From contig JBFWRK010000044.1 in the NCBI GenBank assembly GCA_050248955.1, positions 1 to 12,598 of the forward strand: a stretch of DNA of 12,598 bases, written 5' to 3'. Below are positions 1-7,421 of this stretch, in pieces. Positions within the stretch are counted from its first letter, which is position 1; each line of letters starts with the position of its first letter. Origin of the DNA: JBFWRK01 sp050248955 (GTDB lineage Bacteria; Actinomycetota; Acidimicrobiia; Acidimicrobiales; Ilumatobacteraceae). The notes under the pieces are model-generated. The model saw nothing but the letters and a program-made list of their open reading frames with translations, did no database searches and was not told the origin of the DNA. Position numbers and translations under genes: made by a program.

Positions 1-443
1 GGGCCGGGGAGGATCTGTCCCCACATCGGCCCGTGCACGTGGTGGAGCATGGTCACCCGCGGCGCACGGCACCACACCGGCGAGAACCACGGCACACCGT
101 TCCACACCTCGACGAGCGCGTCGTAGCGGCCCATCCGTCGCGTGAGCTCCGAGAGCACCGTGCGCGGGAAGACCGAGTAGCGACTCCCCTTCCGGACGAC
201 GTCGTAGCCGTTGCGGACCGCAAGGTCGGGCAGCCCCTCGGCGTGCGACGTCCGGTGCAGCACAACGAGCCCCGCTGCGGCCCAGCGTCGCATGAACTCG
301 TCGGCATGGACCTCGGACCCACCGGCATCCGGATCGTCGAGGTCGCGCCAGGCGAGCACGTGCACGCGGCGGATGCCCCTGTCGATCAGCTCCGTCGCCA
401 ACTCCGCGATGGTCGGGGTGGGCGATGGAACTCCTGGCGACAC
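1..443 (-). CDS. GT4-family glycosyltransferase, N-terminal part (runs off window edge)
   Basis: The first 147 codons of a glycosyltransferase of the GT-B fold are visible; the rest lies outside the window. The translation opens with a beta-strand and glycine-rich loop (VHVLAWRDLDDPDAGGSEVH, residues 27-46). The GGSE at 41-44 is the N-terminal acceptor-side loop typical of GT4 enzymes. Further on are EVWNGVPWF (112-120) and a His-rich HHVHGPMWG (134-142), which resemble actinobacterial GT4 proteins. Such enzymes transfer a sugar from a nucleotide-sugar donor at the cytoplasmic membrane face; donor and acceptor cannot be told. The GTG start at 443 sits 8 nt after a TACGAT hexamer. An in-frame ATG at 473 would add 10 codons, but that ATG overlaps the start of the divergent gene, so GTG is preferred. 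The divergent partner is a membrane glycosyltransferase-like protein, so a joint envelope-glycan role is inferred. Confidence 0.8.
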   Translation of the reverse strand, partial: MSPGVPSPTPTIAELATELIDRGIRRVHVLAWRDLDDPDAGGSEVHADEFMRRWAAAGLVVLHRTSHAEGLPDLAVRNGYDVVRKGSRYSVFPRTVLSELTRRMGRYDALVEVWNGVPWFSPVWCRAPRVTMLHHVHGPMWGQILPG

Positions 444-451
444 GGTCGGGG

Positions 452-461
452 ATCGTAGAGT
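452..461. promoter_or_regulatory. overlapping back-to-back -10 elements (divergent promoter)
   Basis: On the plus strand TAGAGT (456-461) fits TANNNT and lies 10 nt before the ATG at 472. On the minus strand TACGAT (457 down to 452) also fits TANNNT and lies 8 nt before the GTG at 443. The two hexamers overlap by two bases. Neither has a recognisable -35 box. If real, both mRNAs would be leaderless or nearly so. Confidence 0.4.
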
Positions 462-471
462 GACCGGACCC

Positions 472-3400
472 ATGGAGACCCGTCTGCCATCGACGACCGG
501 CGCGTCTGCACTGCCGAGATGCGCCGCTGTCGTGGCTGCGGGCGCGGCGATGCTGCTCGGCGACCGGGTCGCCGTCGCCACCGCGTCCACGACCGAGGGG
601 TTCCGCGGCGACCTGCTCGCGCACCTCGACGCCGGGCGGGCATTGATCCTCGTCGCGGTGACGGTCGCCGCGCTCCTCCCGTGGCTCGCCGGGCCCGCTC
701 CGGAGCCGAGCCGACGCTCGCGGGTCGCGTGGTTCCGCGACGGCGCCGTGGCGGTCTGGTTGCTCTGGAGCGCGACGGTGATCGCTGCCGTCGCGGCGGT
801 GCACCCGACGTTCGGCGCCCGCCAGCTCTTCTCGTCGCTGCTCGTGTTCCGGCCGGTCGGTGGCAGCGACCTCGTCGGCGGCCTCGCGGTCGGCCCGCTC
901 GTGCTCGAGCTCGTCCTCGTCGCAGCGATCGCGCCGTTCCTCGCGACCTTCGTCCGCTCCGGCCGCTCGCGCGTGAACGGTTGGGCCGTCGCGGCGATCC
1001 TCGCCGGTGCCGGGATCCTCGTGCGGATCGTCGTGATCGCAGCGGGTCGCACCGGGCCGCTCGGCCCGCTGAGCTGGCTCCCGGCCGATCTCGACCTGGT
1101 CGGCGCCGGGCTGGCGATCGCACTCCTCCTGACGGGCGCGCCGTTGACGAGCTCCCAGTCGGTGCCTGAGGACGCGTCGCGTATCCGCCGCATCAGGCTC
1201 GCCGCCGGGGCAACCGCCGTCGTTGCCTACCTGGCGCTCGCGGCCGGCGTCGACCAACCGCTCGTTCCGGGTACGCAAGGCGCTGCCGGCCTCCACGTGC
1301 AGGCGCTCCTCGCGCTGGTCGCGGCGGCCGGCGCGGTGACCGCCGTCGCGCTGCCCGGCCGCGCTCCCCGAACCCGGCCCGGACCAGCGTGGTGGCTGAT
1401 GCTCACCGCACCGGGGATCCTGCTGCTCCACGAGACGGCGTTCGTCGTCATCGCCCGTCAACATCGCGAGCGGATCTCGACGGGCCTGCTCGGCATCGAG
1501 CTCGACGGCCCGGCGGTGCCCGCGTTCCTCTGGGCGCTGCTGATCTCCGCGGCCGCCGGCATCGTCATGTCGACCGCCATCGTCCAGCCGCTCGCGCGGC
1601 TGCTCGCGCGACGCTGGTCGCCCCACTGGTTCCTGGCGACGTCGGCGGGTGTGGTCGCCTCGGCGTTCGTGTGGCGGATCGTCGCACTGATGACGATCGC
1701 ACCGGACCGGGTGGACGGCGGCGACCCGCTCTTCTACCACACGACCGCGAACGTGCTCGCGGCCGGTCGAGGCTTCCCCGAACCGCTCAACTGGATCGCG
1801 TTCGGCCGCCACCTGGCGAGCGCGTTCCACGGCCCGCTGTTCCCGATGATCCTGTCGCTCAGCTCGCGCATCGGTGGCACTGCGTACATCGACCACCGGG
1901 TGATGGCGGCCATCTTCGGCACCGCCGTCGTGCTCGGCGTCGTCCTCGTCGGCAACCATCTCGGCGGGCGCACCGTCGCGATCGCGGCCGGGTTGATCGC
2001 CGCCTTCTACCCGAACCTGTGGCTGATCGACGGTGTGCTCTTCCCCGAAGGCCTCATGGCCGCGCTGGTCGTGTTCACGATCCTGGCCGCCTACCGCTGG
2101 AACGAGCGTCCCCGTGTCGTGCTGGCTGTCGTCCTCGGCGCGCTGATCGGTCTCACGGCGCTGACGCGCGGTGAGGGCGTGTTCCTGATGGTCCTGCTCG
2201 TGCCGCCGCTGATGCTGCGCAAGCGCGCGCTCCCCCTACGCGACAGGTGGAAGCAGGTGCTCGTCGCCGGCTTCGCCTGCCTCGCCGTGCTCGCGCCGTG
2301 GATGGTGCGCAACCTGGTCACGTTCGAGGAGTTCGTGCCGCTGTCGACGAACGGCAACGAGGTGCTCGTCTACGCGAACTGCGACGACGCGTACTACGGC
2401 AAGTTCCTCGGCTTCTGGTCCTTCGAATGCCAGGAACGGATCCGCCAGGCCACTGGCGACCCCGAAGGGGACGAGTCGCAGCGGGCGAAGTACTGGCGGG
2501 ACATCGGCGTCGAGTACGCGAAGGACCACGTGGGCCGGCTCCCGATCGTCGCTGCCGCTCGTGTCGGGCGTCAGTGGGAGGTGTTCCGCCCGTGGCAGAA
2601 CGCAGAGTTCGCGCCGATCGAGGGTCGTGACAAGCAGGGAGCGCGGTTCGGGCTAATCGCGTACTACGCGCTCGTGGCCGCCGGCATCAACGGCCTGCGC
2701 GTGCTGTGGCGGCGACGCGTCACCGTGCTGCCGCTCACCATGCAGTTCGTGTCGGTGACGATCACCTCGGCGTTCGCGTACGGCACCGTGCGCTTCCGAG
2801 CGCCCGCCGAACCGGTGCTGTGCCTGTTGGCCGCGGTCGGCATCGCGCCGCTGCTGGCGCGCGCTCGAAGGCGGATGCTGACCGACGTCGATCCGCCGAT
2901 CGACGATCCCCGCGCGTACGTCCTCGGCGGCCGAGCCTGGCCGGCACGACGGCGGCGATGGTCGTGGACGGCGTTCGCCGGCGCCGCCACCGTTGCCGCG
3001 ATCACGTTGCTCCCGGTGCGCGGCATGTACCGCTCGACCGGCGGGACCATGGAGGAGGGCTTCATGCTCGCCTTCCCCGAGCGGATGATCAAGGGCGACG
3101 TCGCGAACATCGACTTCCTCCATCTCTACGGCCCCGGCGCGCTCGACCTCCTGTCGTTCTGGTACCGGATCTTCGGCGTCACGCTCGAGGCGGAGCGCAC
3201 GTTCGGCCTGCTGCAGCACATCGGGATCATCACCGCGCTCTGGGTGCTCGCCCGCGCCTGGGGCCGCGGCGCGGCCTGCGCCACAGCGGCGCTGTCCGTC
3301 TTCCTCGTCATGACGCCGATCGGCCTGACCGCCATGGCCTGGAACGGCGCCCTCGCCCTCGGCCTGTGGAGCGTCGTCTTCGCCGTCAGGTCGCGCACGG

Positions 3401-4578
3401 CGACCGGGGCGCGGACGATCGGCTGGATGCTCGCCACCGCCGGCTTCCTCGCCGGCCTCGCGCTCACGTTCCGGCCCGACCTCGCGCTCGCGCTCGCGCT
3501 CGCGCACGGCTGGCTGCTCTGGCGGCGGCCGGGCTGGAGACGCTACGTCGCCGGCGCGATCGTCGGCCTCCTCCCGCTGCTCGTCCACGTCGTGCGGATC
3601 GGCGTCGGTCGGGCGATCGAGACGATGCTCCTCGATCCCGTGCAGCGCCTGCGTCCGGGTCGCGAGCTGCCCCGCCCGCCGAGCTGGAACGTGCTCGACG
3701 GTGCGCTGCAGGCGATCGCCGAGGACGTGCCGCCGTGGTGGCGCTTGCCGGCGATCGACGCCAGCCACCAGATCTTCCTCTGGTTCTTCGCGCTGCCGAT
3801 CATCGCCTTCCTCGTCGCTGGCACCGGCCTGTGGCTCCACCGCCGGACAGCAGGCGCGCCACGCGCGATCACGCTCGCCGCAGCTGGACTGTTCGGCGTC
3901 GGCCTGCTCCCCCAGGCGTTCCAGCGTCCCGACTCGACGCACCTCACGTGGGTGGCGTGCGTGTCGTGGCCGCTCCTCGTGCCGACGATCATCGAGCTCG
4001 TGCGGATGCGGGTCCCGCGACTCCACCCACGGGCGCGGCTCGCGATCGCAGCGACGTTCCTCGCCGGACTGCTCTTCGTCCTCTGCCCCTTCTACACGTA
4101 CCGCACCTACCTGCTGTACACGCGGGTGACCGTCGGCGACCTCCCGCCGGCGTACGAGGTCGAGCGCAACGGCCGTCGGTTCTACATGGGCGACGCTCGA
4201 CCGTGGCGGGCGACCACGGGCGTGGTCGAGACGCTGGACGAACTGTCGCAGCCCGGCGAACGGCTCTTCGTCGGGCCGGTCGACCTGCGCCGCACGTGGT
4301 ACTCCGACACGTTCTTCTACTACCTCTTCCCCGAGCTCCCCCCGGCGACGTACTTCATGGAGATGGACCCCGGCATCGCCAACGCCGACGACTCGCCGCT
4401 CGCGGACGAGGTCGCATCGGCGGACTGGGTCCTGCTGACCGCGTTCTGGGCGGGGTGGCGCGAGCCGAACACCGCGATGGAGTACGGCCCCGACGCACCG
4501 AACGAGGTCGTGCGCACGCAGTTCTGCCTGGTCGAGAGCTTCGAGGACGACCTCGTCCTGCTCTACAAGCGCTGCTGA
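472..4578 (+). CDS. giant polytopic membrane protein: acyltransferase-3-like region plus two GT-C glycosyltransferase-like regions
   Basis: A 1368-residue protein dominated by hydrophobic segments. Residues 1-395 resemble an OafA-type acyltransferase-3 fold: LDAG at 52-55 where the family has LDVG..FFvlSG, E146 in GPLVLELV where it has WSLxVE, LLLHE at 317-321 where it has YLWH, and VQP at 371-373 where it has vErP. The catalytic His expected in the first membrane helix is missing. About 400-800 looks like an ArnT/PMT-type GT-C enzyme: GGDPLFYH (416-423, D418), HGPLFP (453-458), PEG (525-527), LTRGEG (564-569). A charged linker follows at about 804-832. A second GT-C-like region begins with GD (875-876) and HLYGPG (884-889). 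The C-terminal 150 residues (GPVDL at 1268-1272, then YSDTFFYYLFPELPP and MEMDPG) look extracytoplasmic. GT-C enzymes use polyprenyl-phosphate sugars; a role in envelope glycans is inferred. ATG 472 is chosen because upstream residues look noncoding; GTG 460 is an alternative. Confidence 0.75.
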   Translation: METRLPSTTGASALPRCAAVVAAGAAMLLGDRVAVATASTTEGFRGDLLAHLDAGRALILVAVTVAALLPWLAGPAPEPSRRSRVAWFRDGAVAVWLLWSATVIAAVAAVHPTFGARQLFSSLLVFRPVGGSDLVGGLAVGPLVLELVLVAAIAPFLATFVRSGRSRVNGWAVAAILAGAGILVRIVVIAAGRTGPLGPLSWLPADLDLVGAGLAIALLLTGAPLTSSQSVPEDASRIRRIRLAAGATAVVAYLALAAGVDQPLVPGTQGAAGLHVQALLALVAAAGAVTAVALPGRAPRTRPGPAWWLMLTAPGILLLHETAFVVIARQHRERISTGLLGIELDGPAVPAFLWALLISAAAGIVMSTAIVQPLARLLARRWSPHWFLATSAGVVASAFVWRIVALMTIAPDRVDGGDPLFYHTTANVLAAGRGFPEPLNWIAFGRHLASAFHGPLFPMILSLSSRIGGTAYIDHRVMAAIFGTAVVLGVVLVGNHLGGRTVAIAAGLIAAFYPNLWLIDGVLFPEGLMAALVVFTILAAYRWNERPRVVLAVVLGALIGLTALTRGEGVFLMVLLVPPLMLRKRALPLRDRWKQVLVAGFACLAVLAPWMVRNLVTFEEFVPLSTNGNEVLVYANCDDAYYGKFLGFWSFECQERIRQATGDPEGDESQRAKYWRDIGVEYAKDHVGRLPIVAAARVGRQWEVFRPWQNAEFAPIEGRDKQGARFGLIAYYALVAAGINGLRVLWRRRVTVLPLTMQFVSVTITSAFAYGTVRFRAPAEPVLCLLAAVGIAPLLARARRRMLTDVDPPIDDPRAYVLGGRAWPARRRRWSWTAFAGAATVAAITLLPVRGMYRSTGGTMEEGFMLAFPERMIKGDVANIDFLHLYGPGALDLLSFWYRIFGVTLEAERTFGLLQHIGIITALWVLARAWGRGAACATAALSVFLVMTPIGLTAMAWNGALALGLWSVVFAVRSRTATGARTIGWMLATAGFLAGLALTFRPDLALALALAHGWLLWRRPGWRRYVAGAIVGLLPLLVHVVRIGVGRAIETMLLDPVQRLRPGRELPRPPSWNVLDGALQAIAEDVPPWWRLPAIDASHQIFLWFFALPIIAFLVAGTGLWLHRRTAGAPRAITLAAAGLFGVGLLPQAFQRPDSTHLTWVACVSWPLLVPTIIELVRMRVPRLHPRARLAIAATFLAGLLFVLCPFYTYRTYLLYTRVTVGDLPPAYEVERNGRRFYMGDARPWRATTGVVETLDELSQPGERLFVGPVDLRRTWYSDTFFYYLFPELPPATYFMEMDPGIANADDSPLADEVASADWVLLTAFWAGWREPNTAMEYGPDAPNEVVRTQFCLVESFEDDLVLLYKRC
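3481..3504. repeat. four tandem copies of the hexamer CTCGCG inside the membrane-protein gene
   Basis: Four perfect CTCGCG units lie in frame and encode (Leu-Ala)x4, residues 1004-1011, within a hydrophobic segment. Copy-number change would lengthen or shorten this helix by two residues per unit without breaking the frame. Confidence 0.8.
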
Positions 4579-4624
4579 CGTCGGAAGCGCATCGAGTCAT
4601 CGAGTACGACCCGTGCGCTGACGT
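4578..4624 (+). terminator. possible stem-loop terminator after the membrane-protein gene
   Basis: ACGTC (4578-4582) and AGCGCA (4586-4591) can pair with TGCGCT (4614-4619) and GACGT (4620-4624), giving an 11-bp stem with a 3-nt bulge and a 22-nt loop. It begins in the stop codon. There is no T tract, as is common in high-GC actinomycetes, so this is weak. Confidence 0.25.
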
Positions 4625-4679
4625 TCGGCGCGTCGGCTCACGTCGTGCCTGACGTCACTACCTCCCAGACCACGTCGAC

Positions 4680-4708
4680 TACGGTGATATTAGGACTGCG
4701 ACAAGGAG
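4680..4708 (+). promoter_or_regulatory. likely -10 and ribosome binding site of the secreted protease gene
   Basis: TACGGT (4680-4685) fits TANNNT, with no good -35. AAGGAG (4703-4708) is a strong Shine-Dalgarno 3 nt before ATG 4712 and 6 nt before ATG 4715. An 8-bp palindrome, TGACGTCA, lies at 4650-4657 just upstream and could be a regulator site. Confidence 0.4.
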
Positions 4709-4711
4709 CGG

Positions 4712-5440
4712 ATGATGCGGGTTCGACGGGTCCTAGCAGCACTCGGTGCACTGTCGATGGCACTGGCAGCGCCGACCACGGCCTTCGCCAAGCCGCCTGC
4801 CGGCGGCGGTGGTGGTACGGCGCGAAGCGGCACCACATGTTCGCTGCCGGAGTCCGACGCCGAGAGCCTCGAGATCCTCAGCAACTACTACCCGGGCTAT
4901 TGGTGGGACCATACGGACCTGACGATCGCGGCCAAGTTCCACCCGAGTGCAACGCTGGAACAGCGCGCGGCAATCAGCGGAGCGATCGAGACGTGGGCGA
5001 CGACGCTGGAAGAGTGTTTCGACGGCTTGATCACGCTGACTGACGTGACCGGTCAGAAGCGCCAGGCCGCCGACATCGTGGTGCACTACGTCCCCACAGC
5101 CGGCGGGGTCGTGTTCGGCGGGTATGCCATCTGCGGCGACCACGGTTGTCCGAACATCCTCGTACGGTCCGACCTGCCACCCAGCCTCGATCGCGAGCCG
5201 TACAGCCCCGAGTACCTCGGGTGGGTCACCTTGCACGAAATTGGCCATGCCCTCGGGCTGGGGCATGCCACGAACCTGTTGGAGAGCACGGATCTGATGG
5301 GATATGGATGGCCGGACTTCGGAGACCCAGTGCTGTCGGACTGTGACCTGGACGCATTGGCGTTCGTCTTCGCATGGGCACTTACCGGCAGCAATCCGTA
5401 TCCGCCTGCAGAAGGTCCGTACGTCTGCACGCTCGACTGA
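4712..5440 (+). CDS. secreted metzincin-type zinc metalloprotease (matrixin-like)
   Basis: A 242-residue protein predicted to hydrolyse peptide bonds outside the cell. Residues 1-26 form a signal peptide: Arg-rich start, hydrophobic core and AFA before K27. A Gly-rich stretch follows (31-35). The zinc site HEIGHALGLGH (175-185) matches HExxHxxGxxH: H175, H179 and H185 bind zinc and E176 is the general base. M196 in DLMGYGW is the likely Met-turn, so this belongs with metzincins (M10/M12-like) rather than thermolysins. Six Cys (43, 102, 141, 146, 211, 239) could make three disulfides. No matrixin-type cysteine-switch pro-peptide is visible, so latency must be controlled differently, if at all. 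Tandem ATG codons at 4712 and 4715 follow one ribosome binding site; either may be used. The gene appears monocistronic and its substrate is unknown. Confidence 0.85.
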   Translation: MMRVRRVLAALGALSMALAAPTTAFAKPPAGGGGGTARSGTTCSLPESDAESLEILSNYYPGYWWDHTDLTIAAKFHPSATLEQRAAISGAIETWATTLEECFDGLITLTDVTGQKRQAADIVVHYVPTAGGVVFGGYAICGDHGCPNILVRSDLPPSLDREPYSPEYLGWVTLHEIGHALGLGHATNLLESTDLMGYGWPDFGDPVLSDCDLDALAFVFAWALTGSNPYPPAEGPYVCTLD

Positions 5441-5702
5441 CGCCGAACTCGCGGGCCGTCATCCTCCTGCGCTGCTCGGCTCGAGATCACACGTGTATTC
5501 GGCGTTACGGGCAGGCACGGGTGCGCCCACAACCATGAGGTGAGGCGAGGGGCCGTTGGCTGCTCACGGCGGTCGATCGCCTGAACGACTCGTTCAAGCA
5601 GGCACTTCGGGGACGCGGACGCATGGGGCGTCTGGGCACCCGTCACCCTTGTAGTGGTGGTCGCTGCGCACGCACCCAATGAGCCAGGCACGCTCTTCAA
5701 CG

Positions 5703-5720
5703 TACATGCACTTGCACGTA
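5703..5720. promoter_or_regulatory. candidate ArsR operator, 18-bp imperfect palindrome
   Basis: TACATGCA (5703-5710) and TGCACGTA (5713-5720) flank a 2-bp centre. The right arm matches the reverse complement of the left arm at 7 of 8 positions. The palindrome covers the -35 box of the arsR promoter, so a bound dimer would block RNA polymerase. Autorepression by the adjacent ArsR-type protein is the simplest reading. Confidence 0.5.
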
Positions 5721-5740
5721 TATATGGACAGGCGTATTCT
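5712..5740 (+). promoter_or_regulatory. arsR operon promoter (-35 TTGCAC, 17-bp spacer, -10 TATTCT)
   Basis: TTGCAC (5712-5717) and TATTCT (5735-5740) are separated by exactly 17 bp. The ATG at 5747 begins 6 nt after the -10 box, so transcription should start at or next to the A of the start codon and give a leaderless mRNA. No Shine-Dalgarno sequence precedes this ATG, which fits. Confidence 0.65.
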
Positions 5741-5746
5741 CGGTCC

Positions 5747-6118
5747 ATGTCTGATGCACTCGCGGTCCTCGAAGTGATCGCCGAACCCACACGGCGCCGG
5801 ATCCTCGACGCGGTCCGCGAGGCCGAATGCTCGGTGACCGAGCTCGTCGAGCAGGTCGGGATGCATCAGCCAGGCGTGTCTCGCCACCTCAAGGTGTTGC
5901 GTGACGCCGGCCTGGTGGAGGTCCGACGGGACGCCCAACGACGGATGTACCGACTTCGTCCCGAACCGCTGATGGAGCTCGACGCGTGGCTGGAGCCGTA
6001 TCGAGCGGAGTGGGCCGGGCGGCTTGATGCGCTCGAGCAACACCTGACGAGGACCTCGACACCGATCACCCCGTGTTCGAAGGAGAACCATGAGCAACCG
6101 CCCCGTTTCCCGTCATGA
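5747..6118 (+). CDS. ArsR-family winged-helix transcriptional repressor
   Basis: A 123-residue DNA-binding regulator. It opens with LEVIAEPTRRRILDAV (8-23), the ArsR first helix. The helix-turn-helix is SVTELVEQVGMHQPGVSRHL (29-48), with recognition helix QPGVSRHLKVLR, and is followed by a beta-wing (LVEVRRDAQRRMYRL, 56-70). It lacks the ELCVCD-type metal-binding cysteines of arsenic or cadmium sensors, so it is probably one of the non-metal ArsR proteins that partner with SRPBCC genes. The start at 5747 is set by the promoter 6 nt upstream. Its last 29 nt overlap the next gene in another frame, implying translational coupling. Autorepression through the palindrome at 5703-5720 is inferred. 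Confidence 0.88.
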   Translation: MSDALAVLEVIAEPTRRRILDAVREAECSVTELVEQVGMHQPGVSRHLKVLRDAGLVEVRRDAQRRMYRLRPEPLMELDAWLEPYRAEWAGRLDALEQHLTRTSTPITPCSKENHEQPPRFPS

Positions 6119-6626
6119 CGGCACGATGGAACGCACCGCCGCTGGCGGGGTCATCCGATTCGAGCGTCATCTGGCCCATCCGATCCGTGATGTCTGGGAC
6201 GCGATCACGAACCCCGAGCGGCTGGCGGACTGGTGGCTGCCGTTCGACGCGGGGATCACCGTCGACCTCCGAGAAGGTGGCCAGATGGTGATGACCGCCC
6301 GTGGCGATGAGCCGATGACGATCACGTGCAAGATCCTGCGCGTCGAGCCACCGATGCTCCTCGAGTACACCCACGCGGATCCCGGCTCGTACCTGCGTTG
6401 GGAGCTCGAATCGGTCGAGACCGGTTGCGTGCTGCGGTTGAGCCACTTCGTCACCGACACTGCTGCCGCGATCGACAACTGCTACGTCGTCGGATTGCAC
6501 GCCTCGCTCGCTCGGCTCGCACCGTGCCTCGCCGGTCGCCCCATCGCCTGGGATTGGGATGGTTTCGCAGATGCTCAGGCGCACTACGCCACGATCGGTC
6601 TCGCACCCCCGGTGGACGCTCCATGA
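6090..6626 (+). CDS. SRPBCC (AHSA1-like) domain protein
   Basis: A 178-residue START/Bet v 1-type protein. Residues 21-60 carry the family opening (VIRFERHLAHPIRDVWDAIT, then NPERLADWWLP), in which the first strand leads into the helix that begins with the W of DVW and ends at the WW. REGGQMVM follows (about 61-68), then the core strands around PPMLLEYTH and LRWELE. This fold makes a hydrophobic pocket for small ligands; no catalytic set is evident. AAGGAG at 6080-6085 precedes the ATG by 4 nt and decides the start, even though this makes it overlap arsR by 29 nt. The gene ends in an ATGA overlap with an upstream start option of the next gene. ArsR-SRPBCC pairs are common in actinomycetes. 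Ligand and exact function are unknown. Confidence 0.85.
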   Translation: MSNRPVSRHDGTMERTAAGGVIRFERHLAHPIRDVWDAITNPERLADWWLPFDAGITVDLREGGQMVMTARGDEPMTITCKILRVEPPMLLEYTHADPGSYLRWELESVETGCVLRLSHFVTDTAAAIDNCYVVGLHASLARLAPCLAGRPIAWDWDGFADAQAHYATIGLAPPVDAP

Positions 6627-6658
6627 CGTCGCAAGCCGGATCGAGAAGGGAACAAGAG

Positions 6659-7303
6659 ATGTCTCAGCTGCTCCGAGTGCACTGCTTCAACGTGTCGACG
6701 GACGGGTTCGGTGCCGGTGAGGACCAGAGCCTCGAACGGCCCTTCGGGCATGCCAACCCGGCCGATCTCTTCGCGTGGGCCGGCGCCACCGCGAGCTGGG
6801 TCAACCGAGCCGACCCCGGCGGCACCCGAGGCCTCGACGACTACTTCACCCGCGACATGACGCGCAACATCGGTGCCGAGATCATGGGGCGGAACAAGTT
6901 CGGACCCCATCGCGGACCGTGGGAGAACTACGACTGGAACGGATGGTGGGGCGACACTCCCCCGTTCCACACCCCGGTGTTCGTGCTCACCCACCACGAG
7001 CGCCCCTCGTTCGCGCTCTCCGACACCACGTTCCACTTCATCGACGCCACACCCGCCGAGGTCCTCCGGCAAGCGCAGCAAGCAGCCCGCGGCATGGACG
7101 TGCGCCTGGGTGGCGGCGTTGAAACCATCCGCGAGTTCCTCGAAGCCGACCTCGTCGACACGATGCACATCGCCGTCGCACCGATCGAGCTCGGTCGAGG
7201 CGAACGCCTGTGGAACTCCCACAGCGAACTGCTCGATCGCTTCCACATGGACTCCGTCGCCAGCCCCAGCGGAGTGACGCACCTGCTGTTCTGGCGGCGG
7301 TAA
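6659..7303 (+). CDS. dihydrofolate reductase / RibD C-terminal domain family protein
   Basis: A 214-residue reductase-fold protein. The N-terminus (LRVHCFNVSTDGFGAG, 5-20) matches the SxDG opening of the RibD_C branch of the DHFR superfamily. The middle has GAEIMGRNKFGP (72-83). The later DVRLGGGVETIREFL (147-161) is the glycine-rich NADP(H)-binding turn, followed by the strand DTMHIAVAPIELGRGERLW (167-185). An NADPH-dependent reduction is inferred from the fold; the substrate is not known and it is unlikely to be the housekeeping folate enzyme. ATG 6659 has GAAGGG 8 nt upstream and fits the family start. ATG 6623, overlapping the previous stop codon as ATGA, would add 12 residues. It is the last gene of the arsR operon, with a possible terminator downstream. 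Confidence 0.85.
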   Translation: MSQLLRVHCFNVSTDGFGAGEDQSLERPFGHANPADLFAWAGATASWVNRADPGGTRGLDDYFTRDMTRNIGAEIMGRNKFGPHRGPWENYDWNGWWGDTPPFHTPVFVLTHHERPSFALSDTTFHFIDATPAEVLRQAQQAARGMDVRLGGGVETIREFLEADLVDTMHIAVAPIELGRGERLWNSHSELLDRFHMDSVASPSGVTHLLFWRR

Positions 7304-7367
7304 CCACCACGACCATGAACATCGATGGAAACCGGCCACTTGGGGCTCATGCCTCACAACGCCGGCG

Positions 7368-7414
7368 CTGCAACCGCTGAGAGCTGTCGACGCGGTGCGT
7401 GACCATGGTTGCAG
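7368..7414. terminator. possible bidirectional stem-loop terminator between convergent genes
   Basis: CTGCAACC (7368-7375) pairs perfectly with GGTTGCAG (7407-7414). Partial pairing continues outward through GC (7365-7366) and GC (7416-7417) after one mismatch. It lies in the 118-bp gap where the plus-strand operon and the minus-strand SMP-30 gene converge. The 31-nt loop is long and there is no T tract. Confidence 0.35.
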
Positions 7415-7421
7415 GGCGGGT

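Larger units (their letters stand above)
5441..5746. other. 306-bp noncoding stretch before the arsR operon
   Basis: No credible coding region was seen. It holds an inverted repeat ACGCCGAA / TTCGGCGT, starting just after the protease stop codon with about 50 nt between the arms, and a small palindrome ACACGTGT (5489-5496). Its last 45 bp carry the arsR promoter and candidate operator. The open frame that extends arsR upstream to 5654 lacks a ribosome binding site and adds residues that ArsR proteins do not have. Confidence 0.6.

Noticed and set aside
2653..4026. Long open frame on the minus strand opposite the membrane-protein gene
   Set aside because: Its translation is almost all Arg, Glu, Ala and His with no hydrophobic pattern or family motif; it is the usual high-GC antisense shadow.
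2706..4652. 648-codon plus-strand frame overlapping the membrane-protein gene
   Set aside because: Arg/Ala/Pro-rich and motif-free; the overlapping frame has clear membrane segments and GT-C motifs.
5594..6097. Minus-strand frame opposite arsR
   Set aside because: No family features, and the plus strand has an unmistakable ArsR helix-turn-helix and promoter.
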